Assembly: GCA_029260315.1 (NCBI GenBank)
Contig: JAJDDM010000106.1
Location: forward strand, 1-64,000
DNA: 64,000 bases
Origin: Phycisphaerales bacterium
Lineage (GTDB): Bacteria; Planctomycetota; Phycisphaerae; Phycisphaerales; UBA1924
Direction: 5' to 3'
This document shows, piece by piece, positions 1 to 8,906 of the stretch. The notes beneath the pieces were generated by a model. The model saw only the letters and a list, made by a program, of their open reading frames with translations, did not search any database and was not told where the DNA came from. The stretch's first letter is position 1; every line of letters begins with the position of its first letter. The translations under genes were made by a program, and so were the position numbers.

Positions 1-67
1 GATCCACCTCCCGAGCCCCCCGATGCTCCCGCCGCCTCGCCAACTCCGCAATCACATTCAACTTCAT
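1..67 (-). CDS. possible 5' end of a gene running off the window
   Basis: An ATG at position 67 on the minus strand is preceded by a purine-rich CTGGAGGG and opens a frame without stops to the window edge, giving about 22 residues that begin MKLNVIAELARRR. The piece is too short to assign a family. The start is supported only by the ribosome binding site and by the fact that the neighbouring decayed genes lie on the same strand. It could be a chance frame. Confidence 0.3.
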   Translation of the reverse strand, partial: MKLNVIAELARRREHRGAREVD

Positions 68-127
68 CCCTCCAGCATACCTCGCCCACCATCACCCCAC
101 CCCAACCACCAACCGCGCCACACCCGT

Positions 128-158
128 GCCACCAACCGCTGCTCTGAGCGGTTGGTGC
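128..158. repeat. hairpin repeat, family C (GTGCCAC-stem type)
   Basis: A perfect 11-bp stem (CACCAACCGCT / AGCGGTTGGTG) encloses the loop GCTCTG and is preceded by TGC. The same architecture occurs near 18925, 40243, 55129 and 63304 with different but still paired stem sequences. Confidence 0.75.
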
Positions 159-295
159 GATCCCCGCCGCCCACCGCCGCCCACCGGGAACCTCCCAACG
201 AGCCGCGCCCGTCAGGAAGCGCTCTATCACCCCTACCGACCCCTCCAGTCGCCTCAGCCCCGCAACCCAAACCCGCCGATCCCGCCCCCTACTCC

Positions 296-338
296 CCGGG
301 GCGGCGGCATCCTGCCGCCGATCGCCGAAGGCGATGAC
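296..338. repeat. double-hairpin repeat, family A, copy 1
   Basis: The element starts CCGGGGCGGC and holds two adjacent hairpins: GGCGGCA-TCC-TGCCGCC, then ATCGCC-GAA-GGCGAT. Other copies lie at about 759, 19326 and 25002. This copy cuts into a decayed DUF7002-like reading frame. Confidence 0.8.
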
Positions 339-454
339 ATCCGCCCAAAGATCGCCCCGCCCGCCTCCAACCCCCCCAACCGCCGAAGCCCAACATCCTC
401 CCGAGCCGTCAAATGCTCACACCCGCGCCCCAACCCCAAAAAACCGCCCAACAT
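339..454 (-). pseudogene. N-terminal remnant of a second DUF7002-like gene
   Basis: The minus-strand frame contains HLTAREDVGL and LGGLEAGGAIFG, which match the N-terminal block HLTARGNVGR / LGRLETAAAIFSG of the better-preserved copy just upstream (500-1218). The similarity stops where the family A hairpin begins at 338. The two copies were probably a tandem pair of small DUF7002-like proteins of unknown function. Only the HLTxR block is preserved, so this is a fossil and not an expressed gene. Confidence 0.5.
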
Positions 455-499
455 CCATCCCCATCGCCGCCCCCTCCGCCGGCGGCAGCCACAAGCCTC

Positions 500-1218
500 C
501 TATCCCACGAACTCCCCCACCTCTCGCTCCACCACCGAACACCCCTGCAACTCCACCGCCCCCTCAAACACAACCTCCACCACACGCCCCGCCGTCCCCG
601 CATACCCCTCCGCCCCCACAAACGTCCCCGCCCCCCGCGGCGACCGCCTCCCCCCACTGCACCGCGGCGACCCCGAGTTGAACCGACAAAACCGCGGCTC
701 CCGACCGAGCGCAAGATTCGCCGCGAACACCTCCGCCGTGTCCAACACCAACCAAGAACCGGGGCGGCGGCATCCTGCCGCCGATCGCCAAAGGCGATGC
801 AATCACAGGCCTGACTGTCAAGGAGGGCGTCTATCCCACCTACCACCCTTACTCTCCGACTCTCTAGATCCGATTCTGCCATCTGCGCTCTGCGATTATC
901 CCTCCACTCGAGCCCGCCCGCCCAGAAGAACACATGCCGATTCAGATGCTCAACCAAATCCTCAAACGCCCACCCATCCCCAAACTCCACGTTCCCGGCA
1001 TAGAGCGGAGCCTGATCCCGCACATGCACCGCCTCTCCATCCACCTGAACCACAACCGACTCTTTCCGCCGAACCCGCACCATCCCCGCCCGCGCCGCCC
1101 CCGAGAAGATCGCCGCGGCAGTCTCCAACCGCCCCAACCGCAAGATCCGCCCGACGTTCCCCCGAGCCGTCAAGTGAAACAACCGCGGCCGAAGCTCAAC
1201 AAATCGCTCAAGATCCAT
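500..1218 (-). pseudogene. DUF7002-like gene disrupted by a repeat insertion
   Basis: The N-terminal part (1218 down to about 915) encodes MDLERFVELRPRLFHLTARG and continues to HVFFWAGG, typical of the uncharacterised DUF7002-like family. The C-terminal part resumes in another frame at about 754 with SWLVLDTAEVFAANL, then RFCRFNSG and RGAGTFVGAEGY, which resemble the family's C-terminal half. Between them lie about 150 bases of unrelated DNA that include family A repeat copy 2. The simplest reading is one gene split and frameshifted by repeat insertion. Family assignment is from memory of the motifs, and its function is not known. Confidence 0.55.
759..798. repeat. double-hairpin repeat, family A, copy 2
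   Basis: Nearly identical to copy 1: CCGGGGCGGC start, GGCGGCA-TCC-TGCCGCC hairpin, then ATCGCC-AAA-GGCGAT. The change GAA to AAA lies in the loop of the second hairpin, so pairing is kept. The element sits in the gap between the two halves of the DUF7002-like pseudogene. Confidence 0.8.
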
Positions 1219-1595
1219 CGCACCAATCTACTGTCGCGCCTCCCCCTCCCACTACCAGCCACATCGCCGTCGCATCCACCATCCTCGCCGCAACTCGGCG
1301 AACGCCGCTAACTCGTGGCGCAGCCCCCGGACAGCAGAGTTTTCGGTACCCTAGACGACAGCCGCGCCTCGGCCGTCCTTGCCCAGGGTCAAGTTCACAC
1401 CACATGAGGCCGACAAATGGTTGTTTTTACCTATCCGGTTCTCGGGCCTACCCGTCGCGGAAGAGCCGGAAAACCCGACTTGACGAACCCCGACGGAGCC
1501 ATCTTCGTAAATTCCACAGGGTCGCAGCCGATGAACACTGTACGGTCGCGATATCCTGATTTGGAGCACTGCGCGGTAGGTGTATACGGAATGAG
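1219..1595. other. intergenic region, no gene seen
   Basis: No frame here has a plausible start, ribosome binding site or recognisable product. The base composition drops toward AT from about 1330 onward, at the boundary to the TIGR04255 cassette, so a promoter for that cassette probably lies here, but no convincing box was identified. Confidence 0.4.
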
Positions 1596-2420
1596 ATGCC
1601 TGACAATCTGACCAAACTCCCGGAGTTCAAAAATCCCCCAGTGACGGAGGTTGCGCTCAGCGTCCAGTTCGAACCCAGGGAGCTCTCGCCCGAGAACTTC
1701 GTGTCCCTAGCCCTACGCTTGCATGAACTCGGATACGTCCGTATCGAGCAACATCCGCCGCTTCAGCCCGCAATTGAACGATTTGGCCCGCCACGAGGTC
1801 CAAGCCGAGTTGTCGTTGAACTGGGCTCGCCAGCAACCCGCCATTGGTTCATATCGCAGGATGACACGCGACTTGTGCAGGTGCAACCGGATCGGCTGGT
1901 TCTCAACTGGCGGAAGACCGGTGAAGGAGACAAATATCCAAGATTCGAGCAAATAAACAGAGAGTTTGCTGAGAATCTGAGTCGTTTCAGCGCGTTTGTC
2001 ACCGACAAGGAGCTTGGTGAACTGGTGCCAAATCAGGTCGAGGTGACATACGTCAATCACGTTCGATTGGCAGACGAGATGACGAGCGGATTGCACCTTG
2101 CAGATGTCGTTGGAATCGCGGGATCCAACTATGCCGATGGCTTCCTGCCGCTAGCGGAAGATGAGCGAGCCGTGGCCAGGTACGTCTTTGAGCGTGACGG
2201 GAAGCCCGCTGGCAGATTGCATATTAATGCCCATACTGCGATTGACTTAGAACATGGACAACCCATCGTTGTAATCAATCTGACTGCAAGGGGATCTCCG
2301 ATCTCGGAAGACATTGCGGGTGTTCTGGGTTTCATGGAAATGGGTCGTGAGTGGATTGTTCGTGGATTCGCGGATGTCACAACGAGAGACATGCACAAAA
2401 TGTGGGAGAGAGTCACATGA
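1596..2420 (+). CDS. TIGR04255 family protein
   Basis: The 274-residue product opens with LPEFKNPPVTEVALSVQFEP, the characteristic N-terminal block of the sporadically distributed TIGR04255 family, whose function is unknown. No membrane segment or signal peptide is visible, so it is probably cytoplasmic. Its stop overlaps the start of the next gene (ATGA at 2417-2420), which indicates translational coupling in a three-gene cassette with the 187- and 131-residue products that follow. The cassette is visibly less GC-rich than its neighbours, consistent with acquisition by transfer. Family assignment is fairly sure; a role in defence or DNA metabolism would be a guess. Confidence 0.75.
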   Translation: MPDNLTKLPEFKNPPVTEVALSVQFEPRELSPENFVSLALRLHELGYVRIEQHPPLQPAIERFGPPRGPSRVVVELGSPATRHWFISQDDTRLVQVQPDRLVLNWRKTGEGDKYPRFEQINREFAENLSRFSAFVTDKELGELVPNQVEVTYVNHVRLADEMTSGLHLADVVGIAGSNYADGFLPLAEDERAVARYVFERDGKPAGRLHINAHTAIDLEHGQPIVVINLTARGSPISEDIAGVLGFMEMGREWIVRGFADVTTRDMHKMWERVT

Positions 2421-2980
2421 CCACCTTGACTTCCGCACAATCGGCACAGAATAGCATTGAAGCGCTAAGCGGAAAACTTGGCGCAAATAATGGGTATGAA
2501 TCCAACGACTGGGCTGACAGTGCGGCATCAAAGCGGACATCCACGAGTCGGCGATCTCGATCAGGTCAAGCAGCCGTTCCCTCCCAATCTGTGCGAATTC
2601 AACTTCCAGTTCCTGCTCTGAAGATCGTGCGTGAAGTCGTCGCAAGAGTGAATGAACTCTTGACACTACGAGCCAACTGGGACTCATACGGCGGCCGACC
2701 GGTGTCAATCCCAGCTGCGATGGACGCAATTTCGTGGCTAAGTGATTCTGCGGTGCCTGGATTGCCAGCCCCATCTGTCGTGCCTGGGTCCGATGGCTCG
2801 ATTCAACTTGAGTGGCATATTCACGATATCGATCTTGAGATATTATTCTCTCCCTCTGCTCGGCCGGAGTTTGTCTACGAGAATCACGAGTCAGGTGCGG
2901 AGGAGGAGGGATACTTATCCACCGCAAACAGCGGCGGCAGAGCTCTTCTCCGACAACTGGCGTCACGCGCCGATCGATAG
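2417..2980 (+). CDS. hypothetical protein, second gene of the TIGR04255 cassette
   Basis: The ATG at 2417 overlaps the upstream stop as ATGA and gives 187 residues; a longer frame starting at 2351 would overlap the upstream gene heavily and was not chosen. The first 60 residues are Ser/Ala/Arg-rich and probably disordered. The conserved-looking core includes LRANWDSYGGRPVS, SVVPGSDGSIQLEWH and VDLEI-like strands (IDLEILFSPS). I recall proteins with this NWDSYGG / LEWH pattern beside TIGR04255 genes, but no function is known. Probably a soluble partner of the upstream protein. Confidence 0.65.
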   Translation: MTTLTSAQSAQNSIEALSGKLGANNGYESNDWADSAASKRTSTSRRSRSGQAAVPSQSVRIQLPVPALKIVREVVARVNELLTLRANWDSYGGRPVSIPAAMDAISWLSDSAVPGLPAPSVVPGSDGSIQLEWHIHDIDLEILFSPSARPEFVYENHESGAEEEGYLSTANSGGRALLRQLASRADR

Positions 2981-2992
2981 TCTATAACTCGC

Positions 2993-3388
2993 ATGAGGGA
3001 TCCGAGCAGATACATCAACGACGAGTCGATTGGGCAGGCCTGCAATCTGCTCAGGCGGATCCGTCCGGAATGGGTTGTAGACGATAAGATTCGCGGTGGA
3101 AAGCGGATCAGTTCGCAAGGATTTAAAGATCCCACGATGTCCGTGCATATCGAGGATGATCTACTGTCGTCGGGAAACCCTGTTGAGGCCGTACTGGAGA
3201 ACTACTCGGACCAGGATCTGGCTGCAATAAAGGCGGCGACCGCCCGCCAAATGAACCAAGCCGTTTGCCGCGAACCTGATCCACACGAACTTTGTCATGG
3301 AATAGTCGCAGGAAAGAAGACGGGGAAGATCGCAAAGGCCTTCGCATCCGAAGCTACGGCAAACTGGCTCGTTCGCCGAGAGCGATAG
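2993..3388 (+). CDS. hypothetical protein, third gene of the TIGR04255 cassette
   Basis: 131 residues, beginning 12 bases after the previous stop and on the same strand, so it is probably in the same operon. Visible blocks are MSVHIEDDLLSSG, NPVEAVLENY and DPHELCHGIVAGKKT followed by a basic C-terminus. No catalytic motif is recognised. The order of the three genes suggests that they work together. Confidence 0.6.
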   Translation: MRDPSRYINDESIGQACNLLRRIRPEWVVDDKIRGGKRISSQGFKDPTMSVHIEDDLLSSGNPVEAVLENYSDQDLAAIKAATARQMNQAVCREPDPHELCHGIVAGKKTGKIAKAFASEATANWLVRRER

Positions 3389-3442
3389 TCGGTACTATAT
3401 CGCCTTCGGTTCAATACCGACGTTCCTAAGCTGACCCTCCCC

Positions 3443-4792
3443 ATGCCCCTCCCCATCACCATCCAATCCCTCACCAAGACCTACAAATCCCGCCACGCCC
3501 CCCACGGCGGCCTCGTCCACGCCGTCCACAACGCCTCCCTCACCATCGCCCCAGGCGAACTCTTCTTCCTCCTCGGCCCCTCCGGCTGCGGCAAAACCAC
3601 ACTCCTCCGCATGATCGCCGGCTTCATCGAGCCGGATCCCACCCCGAAGGACAAACCCGGCTCCATCCACTTCGCCGACCGCGACGTCACCCACACCCCC
3701 CCCAACAAACGCAACACCGCCATGGTCTTCCAGTCCTACGCCCTCTGGCCCCACATGACCGTCGCCCAGAACGTCGCCTTCGGCTTGAACGTCCGCAAGA
3801 CCCCCGCCGAGGACCGCGACCGGCGCGTCACAGAAGCCCTCGAGGCCGTCCAGCTCGCCGAGTACGCCGCCCGCAAGCCCAACGAGCTCTCCGGCGGCCA
3901 GCAACAGCGCGTCGCCCTCGCCCGCGCCCTGGTCATCCGCCCCGACGTCCTGCTCCTCGATGAACCACTCAGCAACCTCGACGCCAAGCTCCGCGCCGAC
4001 CTGCGCGCCCAGGTCCGCACCATCTGCAAATCCGCCGGCATCACCAGCGTCTACGTCACACACGACCAGCAAGAAGCCCTCAGCATGGCCGACCGCATCG
4101 CCATCATGCGCCTCGGCCGCATCGAACAGATCGCAACACCCAAAGACCTCTACACACGCCCCCGCACCGCCTTCGTCGCCACCTTCCTCGGCGACGCCAA
4201 CATCCTCCCCGCCCAACTCCTTTCCAATCCACACCTCGCCGACCACACCCCCACCGACTCGACAACCACCACCCAAACTGCAACCGCCGTGACGCCCACC
4301 GCGGCGACGCCGACCGCCTCAACCGCAAACACTCCGCCGTCCCAATCCCCGCTCTCCACAGAACGTCCGATAAATATTGGCTCAGGCGCGCAACAAGCCG
4401 CCACCCGGCCTGCGCAAGCCGAGACCGATCGCCAGGTCGTGGTGACCACTCCCATCGGCACACTCGCCGCCACCCAGCCAATCTCCGCCAATCCAGACCG
4501 ATCGCCGAGCATCGACGCCGACCACCAACTGCTCATCCGCCCCGAGTCCATCCGCTTCGTCGGCTCCGCCACGCCTGGCACCATCCCCGCGACGATCGCC
4601 GACCGCACCTACCTCGGCAGCACCGTCACCTGCCAACTCGACATCGCAGGCACAACCCTCTATGCGACCTGCCCCGCCGCCGACGCCCCCACCACCGACC
4701 AAGCCCACATTGCCCTCGATCCCACCGACCTCATCCTCCTCGCCCCCGAACCCACAAACGAGCCCGCCAAACCTCAACCAGCCCTCACCTGA
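3443..4792 (+). CDS. ABC transporter ATP-binding protein (PotA/FbpC/UgpC-like)
   Basis: The 449-residue product has Walker [10 protein letters not shown] (45-53), signature LSGGQQQR (149-156), Walker B VLLLDEP (169-175) and the switch His in VTHDQ (207), so it is a competent importer-type ATPase with a C-terminal TOBE region. Relatives energise uptake of polyamines, Fe3+ or sugars at the inner membrane. Between the ATPase core and the final TOBE strand (about residues 260-355) lies a low-complexity Thr/Ala/Pro-rich stretch that is not usual in the family and makes the protein longer than the common 350-380 residues. No permease or binding protein is next to it, so the substrate is unknown. 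Confidence 0.85.
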   Translation: MPLPITIQSLTKTYKSRHAPHGGLVHAVHNASLTIAPGELFFLLGPSGCGKTTLLRMIAGFIEPDPTPKDKPGSIHFADRDVTHTPPNKRNTAMVFQSYALWPHMTVAQNVAFGLNVRKTPAEDRDRRVTEALEAVQLAEYAARKPNELSGGQQQRVALARALVIRPDVLLLDEPLSNLDAKLRADLRAQVRTICKSAGITSVYVTHDQQEALSMADRIAIMRLGRIEQIATPKDLYTRPRTAFVATFLGDANILPAQLLSNPHLADHTPTDSTTTTQTATAVTPTAATPTASTANTPPSQSPLSTERPINIGSGAQQAATRPAQAETDRQVVVTTPIGTLAATQPISANPDRSPSIDADHQLLIRPESIRFVGSATPGTIPATIADRTYLGSTVTCQLDIAGTTLYATCPAADAPTTDQAHIALDPTDLILLAPEPTNEPAKPQPALT

Positions 4793-4936
4793 CCACGCTC
4801 CCCTTGGCAACGACCCGCGACACGCAATCGACCTCTCCACCGGACGCCGGACCTGAGGCCCTGCGAAGGTCCGGGTTGCCTTTCCCCACCCCCGAGCCCG
4901 TCCCATGACCGTCCAGAGACGATTCTCTACCGACAA

Positions 4937-5380
4937 TCACCGGTCATCAATGGACAGCCAAGGTGCGTTCGCCCCTAACCCACCTCCAATCAGGCGATCC
5001 GCCAAGGCTCGCGGCAGGAATCGGGCCTGGCCAAGCCGATCGAGCCGAACCCACTCAAAGGCGATCTTAGATTCCAAACTTAGCACAACCTTTGGCCAAT
5101 CGTGTTTCATGTGAAACACCAGGTTGACCTCGTGGCGAATCCTGGCCGCTTGGATGAACCGGGCCTCACAGGTCAGCAGCAGGGGGCCTACCTCGATCTC
5201 GAGCCCAGTTTCTTCAATCATCTCTCGCTGGAGCGCCTTGGCTCCGCCCTCGCCGAACTTGACGTGCCCGCCCGGCAGGTAGCTGTACTCCCCTGCCACG
5301 GACTTGCAGAGCAGGATTTCGGGGCCAGCCGGGCCGTCTCGCGTCGCTACGCCGCGGGCGATGAGCTCGATCTTGGGCAT
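4937..5380 (-). CDS. Nudix hydrolase
   Basis: 147 residues with a full Nudix box: GGHVKFGEGGAKALQREMIE followed by ETGLEI, which fits GX5EX7REUXEEXGU and binds the metal for hydrolysis of nucleoside diphosphates linked to another group. The upstream segment EILLCKSVAGEYSYLPGG is the usual beta-strand leading to the box. The gene is divergent from parB with about 60 bases between the starts. The substrate cannot be told from sequence. Confidence 0.88.
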   Translation of the reverse strand: MPKIELIARGVATRDGPAGPEILLCKSVAGEYSYLPGGHVKFGEGGAKALQREMIEETGLEIEVGPLLLTCEARFIQAARIRHEVNLVFHMKHDWPKVVLSLESKIAFEWVRLDRLGQARFLPRALADRLIGGGLGANAPWLSIDDR

Positions 5381-5442
5381 GCATGCACCTCCCGAACAAC
5401 GACTGTATCATGCTGCCCAGAGTCACCTTGGAGGACTGATCA

Positions 5443-6465
5443 ATGTCGGCAGCGAAGAAGCGGCGTCTTGGGCGGGGGTTGAGCAGCCTGGTGAGCACGG
5501 ATTCGCCGGTGCGGATGGATGTGTCTCGGGATGATCAGGCGGCGCATTTGGCAAACTCGGCGGGCACGGCGAGTGGGGCCAGTGAGGGGGGTGCGGCGGA
5601 CATGGCCGAACGGATAGAGGAGGAGAGGCCGGGGGAGGGTGAGCGGGTGTTGCGGATTCCGTTGGGGGAGATTCGGGCGAATCCGAGGCAGCCGCGGCGG
5701 GAGTTTGGGGAGCAGGCGCTGCACGAGCTTGCCGAGTCGATCCGGGCGGCGGGGGTGATCCAGCCGATCGTGGTGCGGCCGCTGCCTGGGGGGGCGGATG
5801 AGCTGGGGGTGGGCTACGAGCTGATCGCGGGTGAGCGGCGGTGGCGGGCGGCGGGGATCGCTAAGTTATCAGACGTTCCGGCGATGGTGCGGGATGTGAG
5901 CGATGAGCAGTCCGCCGAGTGGGCGCTGATTGAGAACATCCAGCGCGAGGATCTGAACCCGATGGAGCGCGCGTGGGCGCTGCGCGAGCTGGGGGAGCTG
6001 TTCGAGCTGAGTCATGCGCAGATCGGCGAGCGGGTGGCGCTGGATCGCTCGAGCGTGGCGAATCTGATTCGGTTGACGGAGCTGGAGGAGGACATCCAGG
6101 ACATGGTGCGCGGCGGGGCGCTGAGCATGGGCCATGCGCGGGCGGTGCTGGCGGCGCCGGCGGGTGCCGGGCGCGTGGAGCTTGCGCACCTGGCGGCGGC
6201 GGAGGGTTGGACGGTGCGGCGCGTGGAGCAGGAGGCGAAGCGGTTGAAGGAGGGGGGACGGATCGCGGTGGCGCGGCCTGAGGGAGTGGGGGAGCAAGCC
6301 GCGGCGGCGCTGACGGACCTGGAGCGGCAGCTGAGCGAGCATTTCGGGACGCGGGTGTCGATCGCGACGAATCGTGTGGGAGACAAGGGGAAGATTTCGA
6401 TCTCGTTCTACGGGCTGGATCACTTTGATGGGTTGATGGGGATGTTGGGGTTTGAGGTGAGGTAG
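5443..6465 (+). CDS. parB: ParB/Spo0J family chromosome partition protein
   Basis: 340 residues starting [17 protein letters not shown], the classic ParB N-terminus. The CTPase/clamp domain has GERRWRAA (box I) and [14 protein letters not shown] (box II); a helix-turn-helix follows ([22 protein letters not shown]) that reads parS. The C-terminal dimerisation segment contains [15 protein letters not shown]. It binds centromere sites near the origin and loads SMC in other bacteria. Usually a ParA gene lies directly upstream; here a divergent Nudix gene is present instead, so parA must be elsewhere. Confidence 0.93.
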   Translation: MSAAKKRRLGRGLSSLVSTDSPVRMDVSRDDQAAHLANSAGTASGASEGGAADMAERIEEERPGEGERVLRIPLGEIRANPRQPRREFGEQALHELAESIRAAGVIQPIVVRPLPGGADELGVGYELIAGERRWRAAGIAKLSDVPAMVRDVSDEQSAEWALIENIQREDLNPMERAWALRELGELFELSHAQIGERVALDRSSVANLIRLTELEEDIQDMVRGGALSMGHARAVLAAPAGAGRVELAHLAAAEGWTVRRVEQEAKRLKEGGRIAVARPEGVGEQAAAALTDLERQLSEHFGTRVSIATNRVGDKGKISISFYGLDHFDGLMGMLGFEVR

Positions 6466-6544
6466 GTAGCGACGCAGCGACGGGGGACTCACCACGAGAG
6501 GCCCCAGAGGTTGGAGGCTGTTCCAAGAGGGTGCAACACGGGAG

Positions 6545-6753
6545 AGAATGTGGAATCCGGCCATCATGCGGAGGAGTGTGGTCTTGCCGCAGCCGGAGGG
6601 TCCGAGGAGGAAGAAGAGCTTGCCGGGGGCGATGGCGAGGGAGACGTTGTCGACGGCGGGGATGGTTGAGGCACCGGTTTTGTCGGCTCGGAGAGTCATG
6701 TACCCGGTAGGCCTTGGAAAGGGATTGGATGGTAATGGGGAGGGAGATGGGGG
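6545..6753 (-). pseudogene. truncated, frameshifted ABC ATPase remnant
   Basis: The minus strand encodes [15 protein letters not shown] and then, in another frame, [21 protein letters not shown] plus [11 protein letters not shown], which closely matches the first 61 residues of the complete ABC ATPase at 3443. It ends abruptly after MAGF. It is therefore a degraded paralogue or a copy of the N-terminus, with a frameshift near 6700 and loss of everything after Walker A. Confidence 0.75.
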
Positions 6754-6837
6754 GAGGGTAGGATGGATACCTCTGTGCAATGGACGTGCAAAAAATTTGG
6801 CCCATGCTTGACGAGTCTGGGCGGGTCGTGATAGGGT

Positions 6838-7449
6838 ATGCGCATGACATTCAAAGACCCTCACGATCTGCTCCGGGCCGTTGTCGACAGGCACCCCGTT
6901 GTCTTTGCGGTGCTTCATGAGGCGGTCTTGCTTGGTTGGGATGCCGTGAAGCGGGACATGGACGCACTGGGTCGAGCACCGGCACCGCTGCGGATCCGAA
7001 CGCGTCGCAACATCTCGAACGACTATGCGGTGTCGTTCGCGCGACAGCTTCTTGAGCCGATGGAGTTGGGGGGCGAGCTATCGTGGGTGGACGAGGCGGA
7101 GACCCTGACGCTCCGACTCGGGCCGCGCTACGCGGTCCGGCTGAAGAAAACGGACCCAAGCGGACGCCCCTCCAGCATTCCCACGGGGCGGCAGAGGCGG
7201 ATTGCTGATTCGGGCCAACTCATGCTCTTCGGGATCGCAGAGGATGACTTGCTCAAGGGAGAGCAAGTGTGGCTCACCGTGGGCTATGTCCCCGACGTAC
7301 TGGATGAACAGATCGAAGTGGTAGGGCTCACCGTCGGCGATGGTCGGCTCGGGCTCCTCGTTCTTGAGAGAGCGGATGATGAGGCACTGGCCCACCTGAC
7401 GCCGGAATGCTGGCCGTTGATTGAGGACGCCCGGCGGGCGACGGGTTGA
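6838..7449 (+). CDS. hypothetical protein paired with XRE-ImmA/IrrE gene
   Basis: 203 residues; starts at the ATG at 6838 or the in-frame ATG at 6844. No family is recognised. There is a helical N-terminal half ([20 protein letters not shown]) and a beta-rich C-terminal half ([20 protein letters not shown]). It lies about 50 bases upstream of an XRE/ImmA-type peptidase gene on the same strand, a pairing typical of two-gene toxin-antitoxin or phage-defence modules. I infer it is the partner or target of that regulator-peptidase. Confidence 0.6.
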   Translation: MRMTFKDPHDLLRAVVDRHPVVFAVLHEAVLLGWDAVKRDMDALGRAPAPLRIRTRRNISNDYAVSFARQLLEPMELGGELSWVDEAETLTLRLGPRYAVRLKKTDPSGRPSSIPTGRQRRIADSGQLMLFGIAEDDLLKGEQVWLTVGYVPDVLDEQIEVVGLTVGDGRLGLLVLERADDEALAHLTPECWPLIEDARRATG

Positions 7450-7500
7450 CGCCGAAAACCGCAGTCGGATCGTGGCTGGAGCCGACACTATGGCGGTGCT

Positions 7501-8592
7501 ATGACGAGTATTCGATTTGAGCCTGCGACGATGGGCGCTGCGCGCTGTTCGCGGCGGCTGACGCTGGCCGAGCTGAGCGAACGTACGGGGATCACTGCGT
7601 CATCGCTGTCTCGGGCGGAATCTGGTTTGCGGGTTCCGAATGACGATGAGATCGGCCGGATTGCGTCAGCATTGGAGTATCCCGCCGAGACATTGGGTGA
7701 ACCGTTGCCCGCCGCGGCGTTGGGGTTGCCGGGCTTCTATCACCGGAAGTTCAGCCGCGCGGGCGTCCGTGAGGTTCGACGCATCGAGGGTCTTTGCCTG
7801 ATCAGCGCGATCGGCCTTCGGCGGCTGATGCGGTTGGTGGAAATAGAGGCACCGCATGAGCTTTCCGGGCTTGACTTGGACGATTATCGCGGCGATCCGG
7901 CGCGAGCCGCGGAGGGGTTGCGGCTGGCGTGGCAGTTGCCGCGAGGACCGATTGGGGATCTCGCAGGCGTGATCGAGCGTGCCGGTGCGCTCGTCGTACA
8001 CTTCGACTTCGGCGTCGAGGCGATGGATGCGATGTACCAAGTTGTGCCCGGACTGCCGGCGATCTTCTGGGTGAACAGCCGCAAGCCGGCGGACCGTGTG
8101 CGATTCAGCTTGGCGCACGAGTTGGGCCATGCGGTGTTGCACCAAGCTCCCACGGAGCCTTCGGAGGCGGAGGGACAGGCGGACGCGTTCGCGGCGGCAC
8201 TGCTGATGCCCGCTGCGGATTTCCGGCGGGAGTGTCCGACGCACCTGAGGCTGCCGGATTTAGCGCAGCTCAAGCGGCGTTGGCGCGTGTCGATGGCGGC
8301 GATCGTGCGGCGGGCGCGGGACGTTGGACGCATCTCGGGCACCCAGTATCAGAGCCTGATGGTGCAGATGAGCCGCAACGGGTGGCGCAAATACGAACCT
8401 GTGGAGTTGAGTCCCGAGGCGCCAACGCTGCTGCCGAGGCTGCTCAAGCGGTGCATGGCGGAGGGGGGCTACGACCGGGCGGAGTTGGCCAGGGCGCTGC
8501 GGATTCCGGAGGGGATGGTTCGGGATTGGGAACAGCCATGGCCGGGGCGCGATGGGAGCGAGGGTGGGCCGCGGCTGCGGCTGGTGGTGTAG
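7501..8592 (+). CDS. XRE helix-turn-helix and ImmA/IrrE metallopeptidase protein
   Basis: 363 residues. An XRE-type helix-turn-helix (LTLAELSERTGITASSLSRA, 20-39) is followed by an ImmA/IrrE (DUF955) zinc peptidase with HELGH at 206-210 and a downstream Glu in EAEGQADAFAAALLMP that would be the third ligand. A second helical region with LARALRIPEGMVRDWEQ lies near the end. Such proteins cleave repressors or act in toxin-antitoxin pairs, and the fusion can be autoregulatory. Together with the 203-residue neighbour the architecture recalls the RosmerTA type of defence pair, but that match is only by layout. Confidence 0.85.
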   Translation: MTSIRFEPATMGAARCSRRLTLAELSERTGITASSLSRAESGLRVPNDDEIGRIASALEYPAETLGEPLPAAALGLPGFYHRKFSRAGVREVRRIEGLCLISAIGLRRLMRLVEIEAPHELSGLDLDDYRGDPARAAEGLRLAWQLPRGPIGDLAGVIERAGALVVHFDFGVEAMDAMYQVVPGLPAIFWVNSRKPADRVRFSLAHELGHAVLHQAPTEPSEAEGQADAFAAALLMPAADFRRECPTHLRLPDLAQLKRRWRVSMAAIVRRARDVGRISGTQYQSLMVQMSRNGWRKYEPVELSPEAPTLLPRLLKRCMAEGGYDRAELARALRIPEGMVRDWEQPWPGRDGSEGGPRLRLVV

Positions 8593-8697
8593 TGAAGCCG
8601 CGGAGGCATCTGCCCTTGGAGGAGCGAAACATTAATGAGTGCGCGCAGGGGACGGCTATCTGCGACGTCGCCGGCGAGGTTGGGGGGCGAGGGGGGC

Positions 8698-8821
8698 GGT
8701 GAGTTGTTCGTAGAGGGCGAAGAGGTGTTCGAGGCGGTGGCGCTCGGTGTCGAAGCGGTTTCGGCGGTAGCAGGCGTCGACGGCGCGGTCGAGGGTCTGG
8801 TGGGCGCGGCGGAGGGGCGGG
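8698..8821 (-). pseudogene. detached second copy of a MmeI-like C-terminus
   Basis: These 124 bases are identical to 10158-10281. In the minus frame they encode PPLRRAHQTLDRAVDACYRR and the following LEHLFALYEQLT, the end of a MmeI-like (type IIL) restriction-methyltransferase. Here the segment has no start and is fused at its 5' side to unrelated sequence. It lies just downstream of the Fic gene, while the other copy lies just upstream, so the two copies flank Fic as direct repeats. Confidence 0.85.
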
Positions 8822-8906
8822 CGTTGGATGCCATAGTTGCCCGGAGCGGTGGCAATGGCCCGCCGGCACCCGGCGAGCGGGTGGAACACCCCAGATTTGC
8901 TGATTT

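Noticed and set aside
126-1559. 477-residue plus-strand open frame
   Set aside because: Extremely Pro/Arg/Ser-rich with no domain; it is the reverse of the decayed DUF7002-like genes and spans two hairpin repeats.
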